64,000 nucleotides of DNA from Mesocentrotus franciscanus (taxonomy: Eukaryota > Echinodermata > Echinoidea > Camarodonta > Strongylocentrotidae), in contig CP137671.1 of the NCBI GenBank assembly GCA_037976565.1, positions 20,481,267 to 20,545,266 on the forward strand. The letters run 5' to 3'. This document shows positions 24,201-36,610 of the stretch, piece by piece (the stretch's first letter is position 1; each line of letters begins with the position of its first letter). The notes below the pieces were generated by a model. The model had not been told where the DNA came from. It saw only the letters and a program-made list of their open reading frames with translations, and did no database searches. The position numbers were made by a program, and so were the translations under genes.

Positions 24201-27200
24201 TCATTAACATTTTACATGTTTGAATGTTTGTATCGATACTACGGCATATGCTGTAAATATCGGGTCAAAGTCGGAACGTACAATGTATAGTGTGCGATGT
24301 AAATTATAATCTGATCTTATAACCCTTCTTTCGTTTTTTCAGATACAAGTAAAGTAAAGAATGCCAACGATGCTCTTTACAAGCTGTGGAAGAGATTTGA
24401 TGCTCTCCTGGTGCAGATCAAGTATGTATCAAAACCAGTAACCATGGTTACAGTTGTATTGTGTAGATACTGTTTTCTGGGTGACCTAACATTTCCTCCA
24501 GCAACATTTGCTGAAGGTTTTAGGTCTTCTAAGATGATGATGATAATATTAATAATAGTAATAATTACAATGATAATGATAATGATATTGATGGTTACGA
24601 TGATGATCATGATGATAATGATAATGATAATACTCCTACTACTACTACTGCAAATAATAATAAAAACATTATTGATGATAGTAATGATAATAATATTTAT
24701 AGTAATAATAATGACAACAATACTGATAATATGCTGTTCTTGTGTACTAGTGTAGCGTATATCACATTATATTATAATGTTTCTGTGCACTTCCAAAGGA
24801 CCTTGGATATTATTACCCCAGCTTTTAGATGTAAGGTTAGGGTCACAATTTGGCCTTAGATTGGGTTAGGGTTTGTTTTTATTTTTTGTCCAGGGTTGAA
24901 GTTAGGAATTTGGTTAGTGAAGGATAATGACCACGGAACAACTGATGCCGGGGCATGGTTCATGATTATTTCCTGATATGAAATGAAAATACCTTTCATT
25001 TACATCAATACATGTAGTTACTGTTACCTCAAGGTTACTGATATCTCTTTGTTATTGTCTACATACAACATAGCTTTTTAAATTGTATTCTCGTATAGTT
25101 TTCATCTTGGATTTTTAATGTGTAGCACATAATTACACCTCTAAAAAGTACAACATATTTGTGATGAATGCAAAGATTTCAAATTTAAGTGATGTGCCGA
25201 TGAGTTTATCCCATTTTATTTTTCTTCTTTAATAACAGACATCATTACAAAGGCAGCGGGGCCATTACAACACTGTCAAATGAACTAGCAAGTCAATCAG
25301 GTAATTTTTCTACATCCCCCAAAACGTCAGTCAACTTTCCATTAGACCCATAATAATTTCCTGGTTCATTAATGAGTAAAAAATATAATTGAATTACCGT
25401 TTTAATATGATTTTTATTTGTTTTTATGCCTCCGCTACAACGTAGCCGGAGGCATTATGTTTTCTGGTTGTCCGTCCGTCCGTACGTACGTACGTACGTA
25501 CGTCCCGTTCTCGTGATCGCGTTATCTCAAGAACCAATTGATGGATTACCGCCAAACTCGGGTCATGTATGTATCTTGCAGAGCTAATGAAGTGATTAGA
25601 TTTTGGGGTCACGAGGTCCAAGGTCAAAGGTCACAGGGCCCATTATGTATGCAAAAATAGTTCGTGATCGCGTTATCTCAAGAACCGATTGATGGATTAC
25701 CGCCAAACTCGGGTCATGTATGTATCTTGCAGAGCTAATGAAGTGATTAGATTTTGGGGTCACGAGGTCCAAGGTCAAAGGTCACAGGGCCCATTATGTA
25801 TGCAAAAATAGTTCGTGATCGCGTTATCTCAAGAACCGATTGATGGATTACCGCCAAACTTGGGTCATGTATGTATCTTGCAGAGCTAATGAACTGATTA
25901 GATTTTGGGGTCACGAGGTCAAGGTCAAAGGTCACAGGGCTCATTATGTATGCAAAAATAGCTTGTGATCGCGTTATCTCAAGAACCGATTGATGGATTA
26001 CCGCCAAACTTGGGTCATGTATGTATCTTGCAGAGCTAATGAACTGATTAGATTTTGGGGTCACGAGGTCAAAGGTCACAGGGCTCATTATGTATGCAAA
26101 AATAGCTCGTGATCACTTTATCTCAAGAACCGATTGATGGATTACCGCCAAACTTGGGTCATGTATGTATCTTGCAGAGTCAATGAACTGATTAGATTTT
26201 GGGGTCACGAGGTCAAAGGTCTAAGGTCACAGGGCTCATTATGTATGCAAAATAGCTTGTGATCACGTTATCTCAAGAACCGATTGATGGATTACCGCCA
26301 AACTTGGGTCATGTATGTATCTTGCAGAGTCAATGAACTGATTAGATTTGGGGTCACGAGGTCAAAGGTCACAGGGCTCATTATGTATCTCAAAATAGCT
26401 CGTGATCGCGTTATCATTAGAACCAACAGATGGATTACAATCAAACTTGAATTTTAAAAATTGCTTCCATTTTGGTTTGTAAAATTGCTCTATGGCGGAG
26501 GCATCATTTTCGACTGCGCGCAGTTGAAGTTCCATCTAGTTTAATGCATATTATCCTAACTTTAGCCAAGCTGTCACATACATGTACATGTATGTCATGA
26601 ATTAAAGGGGAAGTCCACTCAGATATTAATAGAAGCAAAAAGTAAATGTGAGGAACAGGTCAGTGTAAGTTTGAGCAGAAGCCCATTAAAATTAAAGTTG
26701 TGATCAATCAAACCCAAATCGGCAAGTCTCTGACGTATCTCTGTGGTCCCCTCCAATGTGCTCTGTACTGAAAAATTAAGAAATTGTTCTTTTCCCTTAA
26801 AAAAATTCCAATCATACATGCACCCTAAATATAATTATTGCAAATAGGTTTCTATACAACCCCTGTATGAAAGAAATCTATTCCATCGTCATCAACTAAT
26901 GGCAAATTGGAAAAGACCTCGCAAGATACTGTACGTCTCAGAGCTGTCAATTTGTGTCCGATTGATTGCAACTTCAAAAATTCATAACTTTCTCATTTTT
27001 AATTGGATTTCCCTCAAATTTTACTGACCTGTTTCCTCTCATTTTTCTGCTACTATTGAAGCCAATTTAATATCAGGGTGGACTTCCCCTTTAAAGCATG
27101 CAAAGTATTTCTTCCTGCCAGGTTTACTACATCCATATTTAAAAAAGCAAATGTACATAAAATACCTTGTGTAATAATGTAACCCAGCTGGGATTTGAAG

Positions 27201-30200
27201 TTTTTTTTTTTGTTGTTGAAATTCTACATTCCTGTGTCGCTCGGAGATTGTTCAACAGTCTATAATATGTATATGATAATGCTATGTACACTTTATTATT
27301 AGTGAGAGATGCCCATATTTTTTTGAATGCTCACAAATTTAGATTCATACGGAGTCAAATTCTTGGTTATGTTTCTGCCAAATTAATTTCTATGTGTTCT
27401 TATCAGCCTTTTAATCAACACACATCAACTGTCGTTTTCAGTGAGAAGTCGCTACAGTCTCAATCGGCTCCACCATGAACGCATGCAGATGGAACGGGAA
27501 AATGCCCTACGTCAAGTCAATTCCAGTGGTCTCATACAACAGCTACATCAACACCATCAGCAACAACAACAACCGCAGCGTCAGCAACAGCAAACTCACC
27601 ACCAGCCAAGACATATACAACGCCACCCTCACAACTCTCCTTTCCGGCGGCCGCAATCTCATGATATCGAGCCCGACACCCACCCTCAGATGGTGTCTTC
27701 CCCATTCCCGGCCAATCAGGAAAGCCAAGACAGGACATGTGATACCAGGTGTTCCACACCCAGGTTGAGGTCATCGATGGTGCAGGAGGCCCTGTCGACA
27801 TCTCCCTCACAGAGTGTAACAAGTAAGAGTCTTCTAACTTCTGTCATTACACTGAGTGATGCAATTCTAACTAGCTGTGACACTTAAATACAGTTTTTGT
27901 CTCGCCTGCGTAGCAAAAAGCGAGACATAGGCGCCGCTTTTCCGGCGGCGGCGGCGGCGTCAACATCAAAACTTAAGTTTTTGAATTGTTAATATAATTT
28001 TGAAAGTATAAGGTCCTATTAAATGAAACTTGAACTAAAGGGTTATCAAGTATCCCCAATCATGTGAGGAAAATTTCAGGTCACAAAGTCAAGGTCAAAG
28101 GTCATTTCAGGTCAACAAACTTAGACTATGTTGTGGCATCATCATCAAAAACTTAACCTGAGGTTAAGTTTTTGAATTTGTAATATAATTTTGAAAGTAT
28201 AAGTTCTTATTCAATGAAACTTAGACTAAAGGGTTATCAAGTATCCCCAATCATGTGAGTAGAATTTCAGCCCACTAGGTCAAGGTCAAAGGTCATTTCA
28301 GGTCAACAAACTTAACTATGTTGTGGCATCAGGCTAAGATTTTTTAATTGTTATAATTTTGAAAGTATACATTCCTATTCCATGAAACTTGAACATAAGG
28401 GTTATCAAGTATCACCAATCATGTTATTAGTCTTTTAGGTGACAAAGTAAAGGTCAAATGTCATTTCAGGTCTGGAAACTTAGACTTTGTTGTGGCATCA
28501 ACATCAAGATTTTGAAATTTTAGCATAATTTCAAAAGTGTTTGTTCAAATTCCATGAAACTTGTACCCAAGGGCTATCAAGTATCACAAATCATGTGACA
28601 CAAATTCCAGGTCACAAAGTCAAGGTCAAAGGTCATTTTAGGTCAGTAGACTTGGATTATGTTCTCAAAATTTAATATGAGAATTAATAAATAAATTGTT
28701 GTTATTTGTTCATATTTCATGAAAGTAAATATTAGAATCATTCGAGTACTTTCCATGAATATTCTAATAGTAATTTTAGTATTCGATCCCAGGCCTGGTA
28801 TGTACATGATCAGTTACAGCTAGGTGACAATATTGATGTTTCGATAATATATATTGGAGTATATCTCATAATAATGTTCTCATTATGCTAATGAGACGTG
28901 ATGTGATGTAGATGGGTTTTACCTTCCAATTGTTTTTACACAAAATGCTGAAAAATCCTCTTTTCTTAAAAAGTTTATTAGATAACTTTATTTGTAAATT
29001 ACTGACAAGCATTGAAACATTTATAGTCTTACCCATACACTAAATCTCATTATATTGTATTCTTATGATACAGTAAATAATTATTCTGATGATTCATAAT
29101 CAATATTCACTTCAAAATGCTTATTATATTCAGAGGATTTCATTTTCGGGGGTCTGCAAATGGGCCACCCTGCCTATAAAAATAATGTCCCAACCTCAAT
29201 TTTTCATCATATCGAATTGCGTAATGCTGACTTGCGTAATGCAGGCGAGACCGCCGAGAGCGTTTCACTTGTTTTGTAAAGAAGTTTTTGGCTTGCACCC
29301 AGTAAATTACGATTGCGTACTCGATCTTGTAATTGAAAACAAGTCAGAAAAAGCTTGGAACCAGCAGGATTTGAGCCTGCCATGTACTGCTTGCCAGGCA
29401 GCAACTCTTAAATACTTACACACAGCTTATCAAAGCAATTATTCATCTCATCGACTTTTGAGATAACAATTAGTTCTGGCAGCAAAAAGGAAATTGAAGT
29501 AAAACCTCATTCAATCCTAACAAGACCGACACCAGACTGACAACAGACCATACAATAACGTAACAGTATCTTTGGCAAAGAATCAGGTCAGATTCAAACC
29601 AGTGTGGAGTTGGTTTGGCAGGGTGACTGAGGTATTGTTGATTATCTTATCATTTGGTTCTACTGGCTTTAAACTAGAACTGTGCCAAAAAATTGGATGA
29701 TCTACTCAATCACTCCTCCTAAATAAATGAACTGTGAATAGAGGATATCTCTGTCTGTGCTGGGGTTCAAACTAATCCATGTTTACTCAGCTGTTTTATG
29801 CCAGAACTATGCATGGGCTATAAATTCTCGTTATCGCCAAACCCCCATATGCCCGGATATTAATTTCATGCCCCCATTTCCAATGCACTATGGGATAGCT
29901 TGGTGACATGGTCGCTTCCGGTCTTCTTCATGTGGCTGTACTGTGTCTATCCGATCTCTGCCAGTGCGGCATGGCACATCGGCACGCCCCACACGATAGT
30001 CACGGAGTTAGCTGTCTATATATATGCATTGCAATAATTTGATGGTGCTACCTTTCACTTCGTCTTCATTTTTGTCTCGCCTGCGTAGCAAAAAGCAAGA
30101 CATAGGCGCCGCTTTTCCAGTGGCGGCCGCGGCCGCGGCGTCAACATCAAAAACTTATCCAAGGTTAAGTTTTTGAATTTCTAATATAATTTTGAAAGTA

Positions 30201-33200
30201 TAAGTTCTTATTCAATGAACTTGGACTAAAGGGTTATCAAGTATCTCCAATCATGTGAGGAGAATTTCAGGTCACAAAGTCAAGGTCAAAGGTCGTTTAA
30301 GGTCAACAAACTTAGACCATGTTGTGGCATCATCATCAAAAACTTAACCTGAGGTTAAGTTTTTGAATTTTTAATATAATTTTGAAAGTATAAGTTATTA
30401 TTCAATGAAACTTGGACTAAAGGGTTATCAAGTATCCCCAATCATGTGAGTAGAATTTCAGGTCACTAAGTCAAGGTCAAAGGTCATTTCCGGTCATCAA
30501 ACTTAGACTATGTTGTGGCATCACGTTAAGATCTTGAATTTTTATCGTCATTTTGAAAGTATACATTCCTATTCCATGAAACTTGAACATAAGGGTTATC
30601 AAGTATCACCAATCATGTGATTAGTCTTTTAGGTGACAAAGTCAAGGTCAAATGTCATTTCAGGTCTGCATATTTTTAGTCAATATTCACTTCAAAATGC
30701 TGATTAGATTCAGAGGATTTGATTTTGGGGGGCCTGCTAATGGGCCACCCTGCCTATAAATAATGTCCCTACCTCAGTTTTTCATCATATCGAATTGCAT
30801 AATGCAGGCGAGACCGCCGAGAGCGTTTCACTTGTTTTTGATAGTATATCATAAGCAATTTTCTATTTTTTATAAACTGAATTGTCAGTTGCAACATTTT
30901 TACATTACAAAGAACAATTACAAAATGATGGACATGCAGAGGGATTCCCTAAGTATTTCTTCTGGAACAGTCATGGACTTGTAAAAAACCCAAGGAAGTC
31001 TGTAGCAGCCGTCAAGATAGGAATCAAGAAATAGCTTTCGGATACGTATATTGCGCATGCGTAATACATAAAATGCGCGCGAGCCACATGCATGCACTGT
31101 ACACCGGAAGTATGTAAGTCCCATAAGTGGCTCAAAATTACATCCAAGAGTCGAACATCCGGGCATTTGGGGGTACAGGCGATAGCGAGAATTGAACATG
31201 TCATATCCAATTGCAGGTACTCAGTCACAATTTGTGACCCCCACTAAAAGCTCTCTGCATGACCGACCAGAGGGAGATGAGAAGATTGGAAAATCACCAA
31301 AGAGAAAAAGGTCAGTATGATGTTGTCAAATTTATTTAATAGAATACCTCAGAAGATAACATGAAGACAAAATGTGCGACTGAATTGTTTGGTTATATTG
31401 GTAGGTTAGACTCATTGTCCAATGAGAAAAAGTATTTTACGATTATGAATCATGTAACAACTCAACCTCTTCTTGGGTCTTTCTACTTTTCTGTGTACTT
31501 TATAACAACCAATCAAAAGGGTATTATTGCAGACAGGATGCTACTAATGACTGGGTTTGGTCTGTTCTTGCCAACTTAATGTAATCTTGTGCTGCATAAA
31601 TTCCTATAATCCTATCTATAATTTTGCAGTGCTCTACCCAGACGCAAGCCCCACCCAGGAGTGCCCCGAGAGAGGGTCATCAGTAGTGCCCCATCCACCA
31701 GTGCAGGGGTTACCCCTATAGATGAGATACAGGACCTACCGTCCCCCTGGGGGTCACTCTGCAACAACAGGGAACTGATGGAGAAACTGGCGGAGAACAT
31801 CAACAAGGTTCTACCAACTCAGTGAGTTTATGGCATTTATGGTTGAGTCTTATGTCCTTGAGCAAGGTATTTTATCTACACTGCTTCTCTCCACCCAGGT
31901 GTTAAATGGGTACCCGATGGGAAGCAAACGTCAGTGTGATTGGATCAGCATGTGCACGCCCGTAAGTTCTCATGAATGTAATGTGACTTAAAAGAATTTC
32001 ATTTCTAAGTTCAAGTATGATTTGTTTTACCATTAGAGAAAAGAGGCAGGGATAAGAGTGTAAAATATTAATCAATCAGTCAACCTGTTTATTCTTTCAT
32101 ATTGGTACAGAGAAATTCCTGGTCAAGAAGAACCTGCCGATCACCCAGAAGCTCCTGACCAGGCCAACCTCAGCACCGAAACGGACGAAAGCCAACATTC
32201 TGGGAGTAATAACCAGGTTCTGGACGAACTCCTCAATGGGGTGGTCTCCGACTCCATGATGGAAGAGTTTGTCGACATGACGAGTGGCGACCCGACTTTC
32301 AACTCCCTCTTTGCACTTTTCAACACCGACAGGGACAAGTTCCTTAACAGCGAGAGGGAGAAGCTTCAGCTCAGTGCATCGGAAGTTGAGGGTAGGCATT
32401 TGTGATAGGCAGGCTTCTTACGCAGGACTTTGTCAAACCTTGTGCAGATTGAATGAAACATGGCCCGGCAGGATCACAAGATGTGGTGTTGAAGGACCAG
32501 AGCTACTTTGTAGAGTGAAATTATGCATTGACATATCTGTTATCCTTGTTTTTACCCCTCTCAGTATTTTTTTCTTCTGGGGTCCCCCATGCTTGATATT
32601 AACACGAACAATATCATGCACCAGTTCAGAACTTTTTTGTTTGCAGGGATGTGAAAAATTTAGCCCTCACTCTTAATCCACAGACCAATATGAAGTGTAT
32701 GTGCATTCTTTGCTTCACACTTCTCGGCCTGCTTGGCAGTTATTATGGAAAAGGTTTAATGCAAATGCAATGCATGTGTGTAATCTTCCTTTTACTAATC
32801 TAGAGGTTTAAGTCCTTCATATTTGTTTGCTTCATTCTTTTAGAGCATCTGAACTCTTCCAGAGAATCTGAAGTTGACTCGTCAGAACAGCAAGCCTCAT
32901 TGCTCCCTCTTATTCAAATGAATCAACATCAACCCCAACAATCCATCTTGAATAGTTCGCCACAAGCAAGTACAGTGACCATCATCAGCCAAGGAATATC
33001 CAGAGACGTACAAGTCATGGCGTCTTCAACAGGTCATATGTCAGAGGTCATAGGTCAGAGTAACATTTCATCTACCAATCAAGATAGGATATTCCTAAGC
33101 GACGAATTTGAAGGGCTATCATCAAGAGGACGTGATTCATTCCCTAATATGGTTGTCAGAAATAGTCCTTTGAGAGAAGATGCTGCATGTACATCGACGG

Positions 33201-34430
33201 CACTGTCGAGGTTGAACTCTGTCAAGAAAAGTGTGAGTACTAATGAAGGAAGGTCTTCCAAAGGCAAGTCCTCGGGCATGACATTAGGCTCTCTTACAGA
33301 CCTTTTTCCAAAAGGTCATGTCAGAGAGCTGTCATTTCTCAAGGGCCCGAGTCCTGTCAAGGGACACCAGGACAAGTCGCACAAGACTGGTGCAGCGTCA
33401 ACATCTCAGGTTACACCTTCAAGAAGGAAAGCTTTGAAGAAAGGGTCACAGTCTCCCCGAATGCAGTGCCACAATGAAATGACACCATCCAAGAGACCAA
33501 TTGCACGAACACCAGAGAGACTGTATTCTCCAGAGGAAAAAGCGGTGGCTCGGTTACTGACCAAACTGCCGGCGACTCCCACAAAGAACGCAGTAGCGTC
33601 AAAACAATCAGTCGTCATTGATGGCAAGAAGGTGGTGATCGTGAAGCGTGCAAGGACAGGGGGTCCTAGCCACCATCCACCGGGTACCAGTGTCTCTGGA
33701 AACCAGAAGGAAAGGACAAACATAGAGCGACGGGCCATCCCTGCTGTTGATCAGGTCAATGGTGTCAAATTGAGTGACCTTCCAGGACACTCAAGAACTG
33801 GACAATTCCCTCAGAGTAGCGCAGTTGAGAAGACTGTTGCACTGGCCTCTCAGCCCCACGAGTGAGGTTCAGCCGAAGAGCCTGGAGGAGGGAGGCAAGA
33901 CCCTGGCCAAGGATGTCCCTCGGGACAAAGGAACCAAAGCAGAAAAGAAGGGAGTCAAAAGAGATAGGAAAGATCCTGACAAGGCAAAAGTAAGAAATAC
34001 ATTTTGTGAATGTTGGAAAGGTGCAGTATTCATGTCATTCAAGAAGAATAAGTCATTGACAAACAAGCACCAAGCACAGTCATCACAACTGGAATTGATT
34101 TGATCTAAGTTAGAATGGCAGTCTTTAAACTGTTTGATTTATCTATAGCAAATTAATTACATGTATATTAATTTCAGTCTGTTCCCCCCCCCCTCTCCTC
34201 TCTTCATCTCTCACTGTCTCTCTTCCCCTACCCCCTCCCTTACCCCATCCCCTCCCTTACCCCATCCCCTCATACATGTGTATAATCATTTTCTTTATTC
34301 TCTCTGTCATGCATTGCTACAGGGCGCCAAGAAGACAAAACGAAGCAAGTCTAAGACTACCAAAGGCCTTGGATTTCCAGTCAATCTAGATGTGGACAAG
34401 TTTCTTTCTCAAATTAACTATACCAGCTGA
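21214..34430 (+). CDS. NPAT: NPAT-like histone-gene transcription coactivator (one frame break)
   Basis: Eleven exons: 21214-21262, 21884-21984, 23741-23801, 24343-24421, 25239-25300, 27442-27822, 31217-31310, 31630-31821, 32111-32391, 32844-33989 and 34323-34430. All have GT-AG borders and join in phase. The total is about 850 aa, shorter than human NPAT (~1427). The N-terminus carries a LisH domain (LPSDLARLVLDYLYSEGL, against human LPSDVARLVLGYL), followed by the conserved LYKLWKRFDALLVQI segment. Exon 6 has a Gln/His-rich tract. Exon 8 has LMEKLAENINKVLP, exon 9 has DPTFNSLFALFN, and the C-terminus is basic and ends LDVDKFLSQINYTS, like vertebrate NPAT. NPAT sits in histone locus bodies, is a cyclin E-CDK2 substrate and activates histone transcription at S phase. 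In exon 10 the frame breaks: TGA at 33863-33865, with the continuing KSLEEGGKTLAKDV frame one base on, around CCCC 33854-33857. Confidence 0.9.
22196..22844. mobile_element. GCCTCCG-family repeat element, copy 1 (NPAT intron 2)
   Basis: It opens with a hairpin (GCCTCTGCAATGAAG / TAGCCGGAGGC), then the GTCCGTCCGTCTG tract. About three ~148-bp internal units follow, each with CTTGCAGAGCCAATGAACTG. It ends at TATGGCGGAGGCATCA and CGACTGCGCGCA. This is the most diverged of three copies. Confidence 0.8.
24530..24735. repeat. (ATGATA)n / (TAATAA)n microsatellite in NPAT intron 4
   Basis: Imperfect GATAAT / ATGATG runs just downstream of exon 4. The hydrophobic open frames on both strands are repeat translations. 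Confidence 0.85.
25428..26540. mobile_element. GCCTCCG-family repeat element, copy 2 (NPAT intron 5)
   Basis: Start hairpin GCCTCCGCTACAACG / TAGCCGGAGGC, then a CGTACGTACGTACG tract. Six internal units of ~145-152 bp begin near 25508, 25657, 25809, 25961, 26102 and 26252, followed by a terminal unit and the GGCGGAGGCATCATTTTCGA end. Most units carry AGGTCAAAGGTCA. Open frames on the minus strand are unit translations (FAYIMSPVTFDL and similar). Confidence 0.85.
27899..29275. mobile_element. GTCTCGCC-family repeat element, copy 1 (NPAT intron 6)
   Basis: It begins GTCTCGCCTGCGTAGCAAAA / GCGAGAC (a hairpin), then GGCGCCGCTTTTCCGG and a GGC run. Four ~180-bp internal units follow, each with GGGTTATCAAGTATC and a GGTCAAAGGTCATT-like motif. 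After an AT-rich spacer it ends at GCAGGCGAGACCGCCGAGAG, the inverse of the start. A similar element lies at 30073-30837. Confidence 0.8.
29276..29412 (-). mobile_element. tRNA-derived SINE, copy on the minus strand
   Basis: The reverse complement has a B-box-like GGCTCAAATCC (29367-29377) and a CTGCCTGGCAAGCAGT anticodon-arm-like segment. Its 3' body (TTCAATTACAAGATCGAG, GGGTGCAAGCC) also occurs at 57876-58025. It abuts the end of the preceding repeat element. Confidence 0.75.
30073..30837. mobile_element. GTCTCGCC-family repeat element, copy 2 (NPAT intron 6)
   Basis: Same start, internal units and end as the copy at 27899-29275, but shorter. At ~30664 the third unit jumps straight to the TCAATATTCACTTCAAAATG segment that precedes the 3' end, so the fourth unit and AT-rich spacer are missing. 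Confidence 0.8.
33854..33865 (+). other. Frame break in NPAT exon 10
   Basis: The long exon 10 frame stops at TGA 33863-33865. The next frame (+1) continues open with basic NPAT-like sequence to a good donor at 33990, and joins the last exon in phase. Reading CCCC (33854-33857) as CCC would restore one continuous frame. This is probably a base-call or assembly indel. Confidence 0.7.
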
Positions 34431-35239
34431 CATCTTAAATGATTGTTACAAGGTGATTCTGTGCTGGAAATCATTACAGGAATGACGGAATTTCAGCCAA
34501 GTCTCAAAGTTTTCAGGTCATTGGGTGCTGGAGATGCATGTATTTGGTGTGATAACAATGCACTACAGTTGTTTCAAAATAAAGGTATTCAAGGATTAAT
34601 AGCTAATTTACTTTGACAATTTATTTGTAGCTTAAAATGAAAGGAGAACTCCTCAGCTTTGTATTAATACTTTTATTACTTGCACCACTGACGTCACTTA
34701 TGACCAAATAGTCTGTATGTAATTGACCCTAAAATACTTGTTCAAGTTTTTGTAGTACCTGTATTTGATCAAGAAATTATTGAAAAATGGATAAATGGTA
34801 TGTTTTGCTGTTCCACCAGTAACTTTTATTATACCTCTTCTTCTTTTTATTTTTTTATTTGGGTAGATGGATAGTGAAGACTCTTTAATATTTTTTTTAA
34901 AAACTTGTGTAGGGATGGACAGTTTTATTAAGCTTCCGGTATGTGAAATGATTTCTGCAACTGAAAAATAATTGAAATCGTTTTTGAATATATACATTAC
35001 TCTTCAAGTGTCAACCCATTAGCAAATTCATCGCAAGTGCTCTTGTAGCATTTATGAATTTATGAAAGTTTTGTTATATACCAAAAACAAGCTTAATGGA
35101 TGTCTTCATTTAATTTGTAGTTCACACTGGGTTTTTTTAATGTAAAGGTTTACTTAATTATATGGAAGAAATGTGGATGGAATACATTTTTATAGATTTT
35201 CTGGCAAACAAGTAATAATATTGATTACCCAGGGAAGCC
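34431..35239. other. NPAT 3' UTR and spacer
   Basis: AT-rich, with no gene. A CRE-like TGACGTCA occurs near 34689 without obvious context. Confidence 0.5.
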
Positions 35240-35400
35240 TAGTCGGCATCGATGCTGTTCTTATTATTAACCCAGCAATTGCGAGGTACCCAGTTACACC
35301 TGGGCGGAGGGTGTCAAAAGTCATTAGTGCCTGGCTAGGATTTGAACCCTCAACATGTGGATTGAGAGTCGAGAGAATGAACCACTATACCACAGTGATG
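35240..35400 (-). mobile_element. tRNA-like SINE with body, minus strand
   Basis: The reverse complement carries an A box TGGTATAGTGG (35382-35392) and a B box GGTTCAAATCC (35338-35348), about 45 bases apart as in tRNA genes. A body follows containing CACCTGGGCG-type sequence seen in other invertebrate SINEs. A related head lies at 62438-62495. No intact cloverleaf is claimed. Confidence 0.65.
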
Positions 35401-35642
35401 TTTGGTCATATTTATATATATTATATAGCCTATAAAAAGGATGATTCAAGAAACAAGGGATCGTGCTTTTAGACAACATCGTAGCTTGCCATGCAGATTC
35501 TCTAGGTTTGGTTACCTCTTGATTGCAACACCCGGACCCTGATCTGCAAATCTGATTACTTGGCCAACTTTGCCCTACATTGTTCCTTGTGAATTATGCA
35601 ATTATGAGAAATTGTTATCCAACTGACTTTTTAACATCAAGA

Positions 35643-36610
35643 TATTCCGCTACAAAGGAGCCGGAGGCATTATGTTTTCGGTTGTCCGTCCGTCTGTCCG
35701 TCCGTCCGTCCGTACGTCCGTACGTCCCGTTCTCGTGATCGCGTTATCTCAAGAACCGATAGATGGATTCCCCCCAAACTTGGGTCATGTTTATGTCTTG
35801 CAGAGACAATGAACTGATTAGATTTTGAGGTCACGAGGTCAAAGGTCAAAGGTCACAGGGCTCATTATGTATGCAAAAATAGCTTGTGATCGCATTATCT
35901 CAAGAACCGATTGATGGATTCCGCCAAACTTGGGTCATGTATGTATCTTGCAGAGCTAATGAACTGATTAGATTTTGGGGTCACGAGGTCAAAGGTCAAA
36001 GGTCACAGGGCTCATTATGTATGCAAAAATAGCTCGTGATCGCGTTATCTCAGAACCGATTGATGGATTACCGCCAAACTTGGGTCATGTATGTATCTTG
36101 CAGAGCTAATGAACTGATTAGATTTTGGGGTCACGAGGTCAAAGGTCACAGGGCTCATTATGTATGCAAAAATAGCTCGTGATCACGTTATCTCAAGAAC
36201 CGATTGATGGATTACCGCCAAACTTGGGTCATGTATGTATCTTGCAGAGTCAATGAACTGATTAGATTTTGGGGTCACGAGGTCAAAGGTCTAAGGTCAC
36301 AGGGCTCATTATGTATGCAAAATAGCTTGTGATCACGTTATCTCAAGAACCGATTGATGGATTACCGCCAAACTTGGGTCATGTATGTATCTTGCAGAGT
36401 CAATGAACTGATTAGATTTGGGGTCACGAGGTCAAAGGTCACAGGGCTCATTATGTATCTCAAAATAGCTCGTGATCGCATTATCATTAGAACCAACAGA
36501 TGGATTACAATCAAACTTGAATTTTAAAAATTGCTTCCATTTTGGTTTGTAAAATTGCTCTATGGCGGAGGCATCATTTTCGACTGCGCGCAGTTGAAGT
36601 TCAATCTAGT
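35643..36610. mobile_element. GCCTCCG-family repeat element, copy 3 (NPAT-YARS spacer)
   Basis: It starts at a damaged hairpin (TATTCCGCTAC / GAGCCGGAGGC), then a (GTCC)n tract. Five ~145-150-bp units and a terminal part follow, ending GGCGGAGGCATCATTTTCGA. From ~36160 on it is nearly identical to 26085-26540, including shared small deletions. Confidence 0.85.

Noticed and set aside
29089..29466. 125-codon frame in NPAT intron 6
   Set aside because: It spans the end of one repeat element and an antisense SINE, so it cannot be one gene.
33774..34103. Separate small gene downstream of NPAT exon 10
   Set aside because: It is the continuation of NPAT exon 10 after a one-base frame break, and ends at the exon's donor.
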